A stretch of DNA of 64,000 nucleotides from Macrotrachela quadricornifera (Eukaryota; Rotifera; Eurotatoria; Philodinida; Philodinidae): contig JAJEKB010021337.1 of NCBI GenBank assembly GCA_022393335.1, positions 841,571-905,570 on the forward strand, written 5' to 3'. Positions 1 through 11,611 of the stretch are shown one piece after another. Each line of letters begins with the position of its first letter. Within the stretch, counting starts at the first letter, position 1. A program made the position numbers and the translations under genes. The notes beneath the pieces were generated by a model. The model was not told the origin of the DNA. It searched no databases and saw only the letters and a list, made by a program, of their open reading frames with translations.

Positions 1-967
1 TATATAGATTAGAAACATCCGATTTTCAAATTTAAACCAAAGAATCCACGATAAAAAACGATTAATCTTAGAATCATAACAGATTCGCGAAATTTCTGGA
101 AAATTAACGCAAAATTCATTGCCATAGAACTTCTGTGAAATTTCACTCAGACGCCTCCTCCATACTCCTATTAATGGTAACAGCATTCTTTAAAGATGCC
201 TCTGAACTCAAAGAAGCACAATGGAAAGTTTCGCAATCTTAGCTAATACAGCACTATCTGGGTGAGACTTCACCCACATACCCACACCCTCGGTGGGTGA
301 TCCCGCCATAACCTTCCACTGCGTGTGGGAAGGCACTATGGAAAGTTTGGTAATATTAGCTAAAACAGCACTATCTAGGTGAGACTCCACCCACACACCC
401 CACACCCTTGGTGGGTGATCCCGCCATGACCTTTCTCAGGACCTACAGAAGTATTGTGCAAAATTTGGTGACGCTAGCTTTTACCGGGTTTGAGTTATAA
501 GCGAACAGACAAACAAACAGACAAACTTTCTTCTTTATATATGTAGATAGATATAATAAGTAAAATAATAATTCAAACAATCCGTGAATTCGAACAAGAA
601 ATAATAACGGGTGGAATGATCTGCCAACTGATTTAGCTGTGACATTAGTTGATAGCATGAAAAAGCGCATACAGTGCTTAATTGAAGCAAAAGGCGATTA
701 TACATCATACTAAAATAAAACACTCAAAACGATACTTCTACTTGATAATAAAGTGAATATAACACACTGCAGGACAGAAAAAATAGGGGGAGAGAAAAAG
801 ATTTTTGTTCAGGGTTGTATACCAAAAATATCAATGAGTACATTTATCGGACGTGAGCTTGCATTAAAATTTATATATTGAAGTTATTTTCTTCAAAAAA
901 GCGAATCGTCGTCAAAGGGTTAAAGTATCCTGAAATGTAAGAATGTATTATTCCATTAATGAATTCA
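1..967. other. Gene-free AT-rich stretch at left edge
   Basis: I see no supportable gene. The only structure is the short tandem duplication annotated at 222-433. It is followed by a stretch (about 457-560) with ACAGACAAACAAACAGACAA-type simple sequence that resembles the tail of a decayed mobile element. That resemblance is weak. Confidence 0.6.
222..433. repeat. Two-copy tandem duplication, about 119-bp period
   Basis: Two direct copies begin at about 222 and 341 with a TGGAAAGTTT start. Each contains an inner hairpin made of a TCACCCAC-type segment and GGTGGGTGA, and each ends in GATCCCGCCAT. A third, partial copy may begin near 457. The copies differ at scattered positions, so the duplication is not recent. 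Short protein-like readings of this stretch are by-products of the repeat. Confidence 0.75.
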
Positions 968-1228
968 TCCATTTTCAAATGAAGTAGTTATTGTATGTGA
1001 CGTTAATCTTTCTCAACAAGAGTTGTGATAGAGCTTCGTTTAATGTGTGAAAAAACATTAGAAGTATAAGACAATGAAATACTAAAACAAACATACTATT
1101 TCGATAAAGGTATTATTAATTTTTTCCTCCGTTAATATTATAGATGTGGATTTTTGCATAACATATTTACACAATACAAATCACACAAAAAAATTCTTTC
1201 GATTAAAAGAAAACATCAATGTTTCTAA
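968..1228 (+). repeat. Left arm of a 5-kb inverted repeat pair
   Basis: The reverse complement of 5775-6035 aligns to this segment by eye over about 260 bp. Shared blocks include TCAAATGAAGTAGT, TTTAATGTGTGAAAAAA, GTTAATATTAT and ATACAATACAAAT. Similarity stops abruptly just outside 968 and just inside 1228, as expected for terminal repeats of an element or for an inverted duplication. The pair encloses the membrane-protein gene at 2387-5354. Confidence 0.75.
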
Positions 1229-2386
1229 TGGCAAGTGTAAACAGTAAAAGCAAAATGTACAGAACATCTGCTACTATGAAAATACACGCTGCTGCATACT
1301 TTCTTCAATAAGCAGTTTGAAAAAGAAATTTGCGCTTTCCTTCTAATATATAGAAAACTATTTTTTTCAATTTGACAAAATATCTTTTAATTATGCATAA
1401 ATTATAATCTATCAGATAAAGATTGTATGTATGTTTAGTCAGACAATATAAAGATTATTTTGATTGGATGGTGCAAAAATTCTGCATAAATTTTATTTTT
1501 CAATTTCATACTGCGCACAAATTTTGTAGACGCTCGGCTTTTTTCGTTATTTAGAAAGAGCACAGGCAAAAGTATGTAAATAGATTTTTTTTTTTCATTT
1601 CATATTTGCTTTTAATTTCAAACGTAAACTAAGATGAAAGAGAAATACTATGATTACCTGTTACTATTTTAGAATGAATGCTCCAAAAAGAAAAAAAATA
1701 TCTCGGTATTTTTAAAATTACTTTTGCATTTAAAATTTCTCAAGTAAGTGTTTTTTTGTTGGTAGATGGTCTATGAAATTCTCTATAAGATGATGTGATT
1801 ATTGAAATTAAAATATCTTTTATCGAATAAAAAAATAAAAGCAGAAGAAATTTTTCGAAGATTTTTTGATAATTTATCTAATATATTAAATCATCGTAGT
1901 TTTAGAGCATGTTAGACTTTCTTATTGTTGGCTTGATTACAATAATCATATCATCGTATAAACAATTTCAAAGAGCATCTTTCGAAAAAAATACTAAAAT
2001 ATTTTTTTTTTCTTCCAAGTATTCATTCGAAAATTGAAGCAAGTAATCATACTGTTTCTCGTTCATCTTATTTTTTTAGTTCCAAATTAAAATAAATTAT
2101 GAATACGATACTTATTCACAATATGAGACTAGCAAAAAATAAAATTAATGTAGAACTTTCACACCATTCGTTATTTCATTTTTGTACACTTAGAAACTTT
2201 TTCCATGAGTTAAAGAACAAATCCAAATATTACTTTTATTTTTCACGTAGTTGAAATCTGAATAAAGAAAAAAGATAAATATATCTGTAGAAGTTCTATA
2301 ATGTGATCTCGATCAAAAAGGAGGAATCACACAGAGTACATCTTCTCTTCCACTTTAGTCTACTTTTATTTTTTAAATAGATAGAA
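1229..2386. other. AT-rich intergenic sequence upstream of membrane-protein gene
   Basis: No open reading frame of note on either strand; many A and T runs. It presumably holds the promoter and 5' UTR of the gene starting at 2387, but no clear TATA box could be singled out. Confidence 0.5.
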
Positions 2387-5354
2387 ATGTTTATATCACT
2401 TCAATTATTTACATGGTTTGCACTTGCCATCTGCCTTGCTGCTCAATTTTCACCTGATAGATCTGATTATAATCGCTATGGATCGAAAGTAGCGGCTAAT
2501 AATTTAATGATTGTTCAAGCTGACAATCAATATTTCGCATTTTATATTCAACTTGGAAATTTTACCAATAATTTAGCGGAAAATAATAATCGTTTATATT
2601 ACGTGGAATATTCACAGCTTTTAGACCCAAATTATTCATCTGACTCCTACTATATTTACACTGTCGCAGTCGGTAAAAGTCCATCAGCATCACCTAACAT
2701 TTTCTTTGTTGGTGCAGTAACTGATTCCATTAACAATACTGTACCTCCAAATCCTTTATTTGTTGGTGTTCTCATAATTGATATCTCTTTTGATGCAAAT
2801 GGTACTCTTTCTATGAGGTTTTTTTATAGAATAACATTTTTGGAGTACAATCAACGGGACCATTTAGTTCTTATAACTGATCCTCTCGGTAAAGTTGCTT
2901 ATGGTTTTTCTGATACCTTCACATTTTCTTACATCGCATCTACAAACAATTTGGCTGTTTATCCAGAGAACTCACTCTCTCCTTCAACACTATTTCTACC
3001 ATTTGCAGCTGATTATGATGGTAATCGTGGTATTCTTGTTGGTCTTCTTTATAAGGAGATAAATAGACGTATGTTATAAAATTAATAAATCCAAACATTT
3101 ATTTTTATATTCATATTTTCTTTCTACTCGTCTAGGTGCAGCATATATGGTAACTGTTATTCTCTTTAGTATCGATGCATCAACAGCGATAGCCACACAG
3201 ATTGGTAACTGGACTTATCCATCAAATAGTTCAGCATGGCAAGCTAGTTTAACATTTCCAGGTGCTGACACATATAATTCCGGATATGATATGTCTGTTA
3301 GTATAAATCCAACAGCAAATCAAGTTCTAGTTGGTATTCAGGCGATGAATTCGGTATTCTTTTTTAGTTATACAAACAATACATTGACATTCGTTACTTC
3401 AGTAAGCAGTGGTGTAGGACTTGGTTTTGGTAAAGGTGTTGCTTGGCTTGGTGATACACCAAGCAATATTGCTATTCTTGTTAATGATTATTCAACAACT
3501 TCTGGTTCAAGCTCTTCAACAATCTATATCTATGATAGTCCATTAACAAATACGTCAACATCTGTCTTCGTCTTTCCAAATAATCAACAACTGTTCTATA
3601 GTTACTTGTCATCTCTCCTTATCAATATTGTTACAACTCCAGATCACTTAATTTTGCTTGATAATCTAGGCAGTTTCTTTATCATTCTCTCAGCTCCTAT
3701 TGGCTATTATTCTAATACTATTGGACCAAGTGATCAAAGTTTTGTTGCCTTTTCGTCGCAGTCACAATGTATTCCAGGTACATATAAGAACGTAAGCGGC
3801 ATTCAGCCATGTCGACCCTGTCCAAAAGGAACAAAAAACGACGGAACTAACGGAACAACATCAACCTGTGTCGATTGTGCAGCGAATACATTCTGTCCAC
3901 TTGGTTCAATTACTGATTCCATCACAAATGATGAATTAAGTGATGTTATTCAAGCACTTGCCTATCCAGAATCACCCGATGTTACTGGACTTGATGATAT
4001 TCTATTTTTCACATTATTTACAATTGGTGACACTGGACGATGTGTTGCTCTTTCACCAATCTTTTGGACCTTAATCGTTGCTGCTATTATTATTATTATT
4101 ACAACTGTAATGCTTATAATTAAATATCGTAGTAGAGATCGAAAAGAACCAAAGAGTTATAAAGTATTTCGACAAGCACTTCTGCGAACTGATCTGATTC
4201 GTGAAGGAGATATGTGGCCTGGTGGTCTTGCAACATTTTGTGCTCTAGTACTTTGTATAGCTTGTTGTGTAATTAGTGCGAAATATTATACTTCCTATCC
4301 AATTGAAACAGCTGAACCATCGACATACACTTGTGATACAAGTTTACGTAATGCACAATTTTCTACATCTTTACGACCTTTGTCGATACCGGCTCTAGAT
4401 GATCTAAAAGAGATGATTGATTTATTAGATGAGCAAAAACCTAATCTCGATGTGTCTTTTGTCAATACAATTAGCAATTGTTTAGTGTCAGACGTAGCTA
4501 CACTAGACTATCAAGTAGGTTCCACATGGAGAAAAGTTACACCTACTCCTACATGTGCTGCATCGAATTATATAGTTACTTATAGTGTTACTTTGCCTTT
4601 TCGTCTAATTATACTTCAATATACATTACCATATACAAGTATTATTGGTGGACTTCGTATTGGTTTGAATGCTCCGGGTAAAAATAAATCGTCTAGCATA
4701 ATGCTTCAAGATTTAAGTTTTTCACAGACATTAAATCAAAGTGAACATATGTTAGGTCAAACCGTTTATGTTTCTCTTCAATTGACGAAAGTAATTAATA
4801 AAACAAGTCCACTTGTATCTGGTGATAAAAATGTTTTTAGTGGTATTTGGACCGGTTCATTTATAGTGAATTATTATGAATCATTCATGACGGATAATGA
4901 ATATTTGAATACACCACCTCAAACATCCACAATTTTGTTATTAGCTATCACTGAAACACCTTATTATGTACTAAATGAACAAAGTCCAATTGCAAGATTA
5001 CCAGAAATAATTTATCATGATTTTCTTTTCATAACAATGATTATTGGAATGTTGGTACTTCTATTTGTTATTATTGAAGTTATGATTATACCATGTGTAA
5101 AGATTCTAATTGCTAAATGTAGATCCAAGAAGGATAGCAGCCGTCGATCAAGTACCAATGATGATCATTCAGAAAGTTCAAGTTCACATTCAAAAAAATC
5201 TGATCAGAACAGAAAAGTACCTAAGCTTGCGACAATTAATGATTCAGCTCCTCATCAAGGACGACCATTCACTTCAATTCAATCTATCGATCCTTATTCA
5301 GATAATGATCATCAGATCATTACTCCAACGATGATCAATGAAACAAGGTTTTGA
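2387..5354 (+). CDS. Secreted/membrane protein with Cys-rich box and three TM segments (2 exons)
   Basis: Two exons, 2387-3068 and 3136-5354, are joined across a 67-bp GT...AG intron (donor gtatgt, acceptor tctag), giving about 966 residues. The first ~20 residues form a signal peptide (hydrophobic FALAICLAA). The ectodomain is Asn/Ser/Thr-rich with many NxS/T sites. At about residues 439-481 there is a cysteine box (CIPGTY...CRPCPKGT...CVDCAANTFCPLG) like the ephrin-receptor-like/GCC2-GCC3 modules of animal surface proteins. Hydrophobic segments lie near 537-558, 592-612 and 857-881. A Ser/Lys/His-rich tail of about 85 residues follows. An AATAAA lies at 5374, just past the stop. I do not recognise a named orthologue; a receptor-like surface protein is an inference. 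The gene lies between the inverted arms at 968 and 6035. Confidence 0.82.
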
Positions 5355-5774
5355 TACCGATTCAATACAGAACAATAAAAAAAAAAAACTTACGTCGGTC
5401 GATATTTTTGAAACATTTTAAAAATTACTTTTCCTTTCGTTTTTATATATAAACAAGTTTCGATTACTAACCACTGAATTCTTTTATTGTCTAATAAATA
5501 ATACTTAAACTAATATATTAAAAATAAAATGACTGTATTCTACTTGATACTGATAAAGATATGAATGATCACTAATTGAATAGGCTGTCAATCATCAATT
5601 GTCGAAATGAGTTGTATTATCCTTTGAATCTTATCTTTTATAAATTCACACTTACTCTCAATCATAAATGGTAAGAACAGAATTAACAATTATGTTTGAT
5701 GGCATCAATATAAATCATTAACTTTAATAAAAGCATTTTTTTAAAATGAAAGTTAAAAAATACGTATGATATAA
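5355..5774. other. 3' flank of membrane-protein gene
   Basis: AT-rich, no further reading frame. It holds the 3' UTR and then featureless sequence up to the right inverted arm. Confidence 0.5.
5374..5379 (+). promoter_or_regulatory. Polyadenylation signal
   Basis: AATAAA followed by an A run, 20 bp after the stop codon of the membrane-protein gene. Confidence 0.5.
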
Positions 5775-6035
5775 AAAACAGTAGTAATATTTTCTTTTTA
5801 TTAAAAGAAAATTTTTTTTGTCTAATTTGTATTGTATAAATATGCTGTGCAAATATTCATATCCATAATATTAACAGAGAAAAACTAACAATACCTTTTT
5901 CAAAATGGTATGTTTGTTCTAGTATCTCATTAACTTTGACTTCTAATATTTTTTCACACATTAAACAAAGCTCTATTACAACTGTTATTGGGAAAGATAC
6001 ACGCGGCACATAATACTACTTCATTTGAAAACAAA
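5775..6035 (-). repeat. Right arm of the 5-kb inverted repeat pair
   Basis: Reverse-complement partner of 968-1228 (see that entry). Outer boundary near CTTCATTTGAAAAC at about 6032. No convincing target-site duplication was found outside the arms. Confidence 0.75.
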
Positions 6036-7146
6036 GAATGATTTTCTTTAAAATGAGTGAGCTCATTAAAATTAAGAGTGAGAATTACTACCATGATCTA
6101 TAGATTTCACTTGAATTACGAACTTGATCAGATGATAGATGAATTTTAATGATTTGTGCATAGAACTTCAACCACTATTAATTAATTATCTTTTTTTGCA
6201 ATAGAAAAATTAATAGTTTTAGAAGTAAAGTATATTTTTCTTTCCAAGACCAGCAGTTTCGAGGGAATAGATCATATAAATGTCTATGAAGGAAGATTTA
6301 CCAATGTATTTTTCATCTGTGAATGAGTCAGAGAAAAATCATGACGCATTTTGAGCTTGCTAATGAATCTCATCAGATGATTATGAATGAATGAATAAAT
6401 ATCTTTCGTGTAGATTTTGTTCTTGATTATATGCTCAATGGCATTGTTTTGTATATCTTTTTCATTTCGTATACGGGATTTACTGTCGTAAACAATCTTC
6501 ATAATGCACGCTTTGTTTTTATGTGAATTTTGAAAAAGATTATAATTAAATCTATATTATCTCATTGAAATTATATTCATTCATTAACCTACCATAAAAG
6601 TGTTTTATTCGTTGTTATTTGGCGTGATATTTACGAATATATTTTGTGATGTATTCGAGAAAGAAAGATTTTAGCTGATCTTTCTTTTTTGTACGAGAAA
6701 TCTTACAGTCGTAAGATGATTGTATAAAGCTTTCGTAGATGAATACGAATTAATGAAACAATGGAACTGCTCAGTTTTGTGAGAGAGGTATTGGATTGAG
6801 ATTTATCATTCTCTTCGGAAGTCTGATTTGAATCTTTAATTTTTCAAAATTCATACTGGCACTATTCATGAAAATTAATGCATTTATGTGAAGACACTTA
6901 TTTTGTCGAATATTATCACAACATTACTATTGTGATTCTCAAGCTACGAATTATTATCAGATCACGGATGTTCTCATCCTCATATCCTTAAGATTGCGTA
7001 ATGGGATGATTGCTTTAGTGGATATTCTGACTTGTGTAACTTATCATTTCCCAACTTATGGGAATTATGACATCTCTATTACAATTTGTGAAGAAACAAA
7101 ATAATTTCGAAAAACAGCAAAATAATAAAATATCTTTGTTATATAC
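6036..7146. other. Intergenic, no gene seen
   Basis: AT-rich with a few short spurious frames. It contains the dispersed repeat copy at 6470-6590. The right part is the 3' flank of the minus-strand acyltransferase. Confidence 0.5.
6470..6590 (+). repeat. Dispersed repeat copy A (partner at 55095-55210)
   Basis: About 115 bp shared in direct orientation with 55095-55210. Common blocks are GTAAACAATCTTCA, CGCTTTGTTT and AAAGATTATAATTAAATCTA. The two copies are nearly 49 kb apart in unrelated contexts, so this is a dispersed family, probably a mobile-element end. Confidence 0.7.
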
Positions 7147-8535
7147 TTAAATTTTTCCAAATAAGTCAAAAATGATCGATTTGAGTATATAAAGGTTAAT
7201 GAATGTTTCTTTAATATTTGAAAAATTTTCTTCAATATCTTTTTTCCATGCTTTAAGAAAATTCTCTTTCATTTCTCCTTTTGGAATTCTAAAAGAAACT
7301 TCTACACCATTATTATCTCTTATCCAACTTCCATCTTTTTGTTGAATTGGATTTAAATGAAATATTTTAATATAAAATTTATATAATTTAACTGTATGAA
7401 ATCGACATTGATTTTTCATACCAAAATCTACTTGATTTGCCCAATCATATTTAAAATTCGAATTAATATAAATTTCATTTGTATCAAATACAAAATTCAT
7501 TCGATTATCTTTTATAAGTTGTTTTGTTAATATATCACTAGAGACAATCCATTTACTCAAATAATCTTCATTACGAATTTCATTAATTGATTTTCGAATT
7601 GTCTTAGCAATATTTGATAAAGATAAATGATCTGAAAAATCATAAGTAACTATTGTCATAATTGAATTAGCAATATGACCTATAGGTGCTAATAATGGAC
7701 ATATACCACGATAATTACATACAATACGTGCACGTTGAATATATTCATCTTTTTTAATAAATAAATATTTATTCATAGTAAGAATAATATAAGCACAGAG
7801 TGCATCATGAATTGTTATTTGATTATTACATTTAGTAATAGCATACAATTGAATTAATTGTTTAGAAGAAAAACATATATTGATTGGTTCTGTTTCGAAA
7901 TTTTCTTTAGATAAACGAGTAAAAATCGTTTCTTTCTTTTGAGCTTTTTCATATATTTCTTTAATAAGTGGTATAGAAAAATCGATTTTTTCATTGTGTA
8001 ATACATGTCGTTGAAAAACAGGACGAGGTAACGAAGGTTCAAGTTGTTGATAAATTTGAGAAAGATCTTGTAAAAAATGTATATTTGAATCAGCATCTCC
8101 TACTAAATGAGAAAAACTTGTATCAAGTATATATTCATTACTACGAATTAAACGAGTTATTTTCAATCGAATAAGTGGCTCTTTTTCAGGTTTATATTGA
8201 ACTGAATCAATAAATGATTGAAGTATATTCATATCATCATCAACAACAACAGGTAAATCAGGCCATCGTTCAAGTTGATCATTTTCAATATAAGTAAATG
8301 GAATAGAATTATTAGAAAATTCAATAAAATATTCTTGATCATTTTTAATAAGAATTCGACCAGTTAATATTGGCCATAATGATAGTGTATGACTAAGAGC
8401 ATTTTGTAATCGATCAATATCAAGAAATGGATAAACAAAAATATTATCAATACTAGAAAATATTAAATCTGTTGCACGTAATTCAATTCGATCACCATTT
8501 CTTGTTGGAGAATATGCATTTATGTAAGAAGTCAT
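7147..8535 (-). CDS. BAHD-type acyltransferase (transferase family), intronless
   Basis: One uninterrupted frame of 462 residues, close to the usual 430-480 of the BAHD acyl-CoA-dependent acyltransferase family (Pfam Transferase). The catalytic HxxxD motif is present as HLVGD (H143, D147). The N-terminal PILTGRI near residue 55 matches the PLAGRL-type block. HDALCAYI near 243 matches the conserved mid-domain segment. DFG at 370-372 sits where the family has its structural DFGWG motif, but the W is replaced (DFGMK). No signal peptide, so probably cytosolic. The family typifies plants and fungi, transferring acyl groups from CoA to alcohols or amines. Its presence in an animal, without introns and among transposons, suggests horizontal acquisition. 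Substrate cannot be inferred. Start chosen at the first ATG in frame. Confidence 0.85.
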   Translation of the reverse strand: MTSYINAYSPTRNGDRIELRATDLIFSSIDNIFVYPFLDIDRLQNALSHTLSLWPILTGRILIKNDQEYFIEFSNNSIPFTYIENDQLERWPDLPVVVDDDMNILQSFIDSVQYKPEKEPLIRLKITRLIRSNEYILDTSFSHLVGDADSNIHFLQDLSQIYQQLEPSLPRPVFQRHVLHNEKIDFSIPLIKEIYEKAQKKETIFTRLSKENFETEPINICFSSKQLIQLYAITKCNNQITIHDALCAYIILTMNKYLFIKKDEYIQRARIVCNYRGICPLLAPIGHIANSIMTIVTYDFSDHLSLSNIAKTIRKSINEIRNEDYLSKWIVSSDILTKQLIKDNRMNFVFDTNEIYINSNFKYDWANQVDFGMKNQCRFHTVKLYKFYIKIFHLNPIQQKDGSWIRDNNGVEVSFRIPKGEMKENFLKAWKKDIEENFSNIKETFINLYILKSIIFDLFGKI

Positions 8536-9513
8536 AGTAAATTTTATGGTCTTTTTCTACAGATTAGAATCATCTACGTACTATTACTTTAATATGAAAA
8601 TGTCGAAATGACAATAGTCTTGTATGGCACATGTCTTAAGTTGTTGTTTTTTTCATTCGTTTCTCTATTTCAGGTAAATAAACCAAGAAGATGTCGCATA
8701 ATCTTACTCACCTTTTAATTTTCTATTATTCTGCATATCAGTGTATAGTTTCATATCAATCTATTTTGATAAACATCAGGTAGTACGACAACGGAGTCTT
8801 TTAATAAGCTAAATATCCATTACTCACTACAATAAAGAGTGATGATGAGTGTCCGAATATAGATGTGTGTAAGGACGGATACTTTAATAAGGCTGCGATT
8901 GAGAACAAGAGACTTAAATATTGGTAGCTTTCATAGACTAAAACAAGTAAAAAAATATGTCGCTCGACTGAACTTAAGATATCATTAAATTCACACAATG
9001 AATATGTGAATTCATAGTAAATGTGTATTTGGTAAGAAGCGAGAGAGAGTTGGATAGTCGTTCTCGTCTTTAGAAGATATTTTCAATGTTTCTTTCTAAT
9101 CCATTAGTTTTTATATGAACTTTATCTTCCTAGAAAGTAATTCAAAGAGATCCTTGTCGATTCTCATTGGATTATTAATCATAGAAAAGAAAATAAAATG
9201 AAATTACAACAGGATTTTATCAACATTGTTGCATGTAAGTATGATAATCTTCGATGATAAACATTTTGTTAAGCAACTTAATTGCACATTGGTAGAATTT
9301 CGTTCTTTCAAAAGAAGTTCAGATGAGAATGAAAAATTCAAATAGAATTTTAATATTGTTTCTCTTTCTTGTCTGTATTGATTATTTGCTCTTGTAGATA
9401 GAAGGATATAATAGAAATAGAGAGGATAAACTTCATTTAGTATATTTTTTCACCTGAAGAATTTTTCTTCATGCAACAAAATAAATAATATTTCAAACAT
9501 ATGAAAATTGATT
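8536..9513. other. Intergenic, no gene seen
   Basis: AT-rich. The left end should contain the acyltransferase promoter (minus strand), but no TATA box stands out. Confidence 0.5.
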
Positions 9514-9521
9514 TTCTGTAG
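9514..9521 (+). repeat. Target-site duplication, left (TTCTGTAG)
   Basis: Exact 8-bp direct repeat with 14041-14048, flanking the element 9522-14040. Confidence 0.8.
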
Positions 9522-10300
9522 GAGCAGTCATCCTATTCCGCGATGTTGAACATTAGGGTACTAGTTCCGCCTAGGGAACTAATTCCACCGATTCCGGAAT
9601 TACACAAAGTTTGAGAAGCGATTCCGGAATCGGTACTAGTTCCATCAACTCCGGAATTGGAAGGAATTCCTAGGAATTCCAACTGATTCCGGATCCGTTC
9701 ACTATAATAACTTAGAAGCATACGATAAAGACTAATGCATATATGATTCCGGAATCAGAAGGAATTCCTAGGAATTCCGTGTAATTCCGTCTGATTCCGG
9801 ATCCGGATATTCAATTCCGGATCCATTCACTATGATAACTTAAAAGCATACGATAAAGACTAATGTATATATGATTCTGGAATCAGACGGAATTCCTAGG
9901 AATTCCGTCTGATTCCGGATCCGAAATCGCTCGTTTATGTTGAAGATTAACCTGCAATCACAATAGCAAGCATGAGGGTGAAGGCGACAAGCGATTCCCG
10001 ATGAACGATTCCGGAAACGGTACTAGTTCCATCAATTCCGGAATCAGAGGGAATTCCTAGGAGTTCCGTCCGATTCCGGATCCGTTCAGTATAATAACTT
10101 AGAAGCATACGATAAAGACTAATGTATATATGATTCCGGAATCGGAAGGAATTCCTAGGAATTCCATCTGATTCCGGATCCGGCACTAGGTCAATTCGTC
10201 GCCATTCAATTCGTCGCAATCACTTCGTCGCATATATATGATAGCAACAGAGACAATTATAAAGAGAATCAATAATTGAATTACACGATTTAAACAAACT
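9522..10300 (+). repeat. Left arm with palindromic GATTCCGGAATC tandem units
   Basis: Contains several tandem units of about 110-130 bp. Each has GATTCCGGATCCG, TTCACTATRATAACTTAGAA, GCATACGATAAAGACTAATG, GATTCCGGAATC and GGAATTCCTAGGAATTCC. The motifs are themselves palindromes, so the arm can form many small hairpins. The right arm (13756-14040) has a single copy of the unit in inverse orientation. Short reading frames inside are repeat by-products. Confidence 0.85.
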
Positions 10301-10877
10301 TGTTACTAACCAAATTATTGATTTCAAAAGTTTCGTATGAAGCTTTTGAGCTATAATGTGCTTAAACGAAATTACTATTAGTTTACTGAAAAGTTTCCAA
10401 AGCATCAAACTTTCATTTTGAAACACAGGAGAAGCTTTGATAACGCGTTGGTCACCATCAAATAACTGAATTGATTTAAGTGAACTGCCTCTTAGTTGAT
10501 GCTGAGAAAGAGTATTAAAAATCTTAAGAATAATAATAGAAGCAAGTCTTGCTCTCATTTTATGTTTAAGTTTTTCTGAATGATTTATTTTTAATTGCGT
10601 ACCAAATCTTAGTTATCCTTATCAAAAAACTTAAATTAAATTTTATGCCTCATTCCATTAGTTTTCAAATGCTTATTTCAAATCTTTTTTTAGATTTTAT
10701 TTCATTCAGTCAAGTATGACTGGTAGATCTACTTAAGAACACTTTGATGAGCAGTATAGGTGTTAGAGAGCACTCTAACATAGAGAATTATATTCCTTGT
10801 ATATGTACATGCGTTATGCGCGTGCTCTATGTTAGTGTATGTCTTTTCCTTTCCTTTCTCTTTCGTTTGTATAACCA
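10301..10877. other. Spacer between outer arm and nested unit
   Basis: Contains a 112-residue minus-strand frame (10220-10558) that overlaps the arm and matches no family I know. I do not call it a gene. Confidence 0.35.
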
Positions 10878-11278
10878 CCAATCGACGATCTTGCCCTATT
10901 CTTTCCAGGTTCTTGTTTTTCTTTACTTTCAGACAAGATTCATGTATCCAGGCAAGATTCTTTTCAACAGGAAAGTAAAAAGAATCTTGTCTGGATCTTA
11001 AGATGACAAGAATCTCGGCTGATGAATCAGAAATAAAAGAATCAGGCAAGAATTATAAGATATTCAAGATATATTTAACGTTCAGACAAGAATCTTTTTT
11101 TTTTCTTTTAAAAAGAATCTTGTCTGACGTTCAAGGCCAAAAGAATCTTGTATGAAAATTATGAAAAAACAGAAACTGGAAAGAAATATAAGATGTTTTA
11201 AATTTCTTACTATTCAGACAAGATTCTTATAATAGGAAAGAAAAAGATTCTTGTCAGCTTTTCAAGATCGACGACACG

Positions 11279-11310
11279 TGATGTCATCTTTGTATGATCA
11301 AATATATAAA
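11279..11310 (+). promoter_or_regulatory. Candidate promoter: CRE-like site and TATA box
   Basis: TGATGTCATC (CRE/ATF-like) at 11279 is followed by TATATAAA at 11303-11310. It lies about 300 bp upstream of the ATG at 11612 in the nested unit. Position and motif order support a promoter for the internal gene. Confidence 0.4.
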
Positions 11311-11611
11311 GGCAATGTCTGAACGTTATTTATTCATTAATGATTCGACAAGAAGTGCAATTCACTTTGGACATATACTTTTCCTAAAGTGTTCATTTAA
11401 TTCAAACGACATCGAACAACTAATTATTTCAATTGGATGTATAGAAAAAGTTTCCATTTGATATCAAGAAAACAATGGAATATGTGATATCTTTTTTTCT
11501 ATTGTTTTCTGAAAAATTACACTTATTGAACATATTTCGATATTTTATTAATCCATACCTTTCTATATTAGATTTTTTAGATTTTTTCAATATCCACAAA
11601 AGTATTTTTTT

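Noticed and set aside
250..430. ACCCAC/GTGGGT clusters resembling bdelloid telomere repeats
   Set aside because: Only isolated copies inside a two-unit duplication; no head-to-tail telomeric tract.
10220..10558. 112-residue minus-strand frame inside the 4.5-kb element
   Set aside because: Overlaps the repeat arm, starts and ends in non-coding-looking sequence and matches no known protein pattern.
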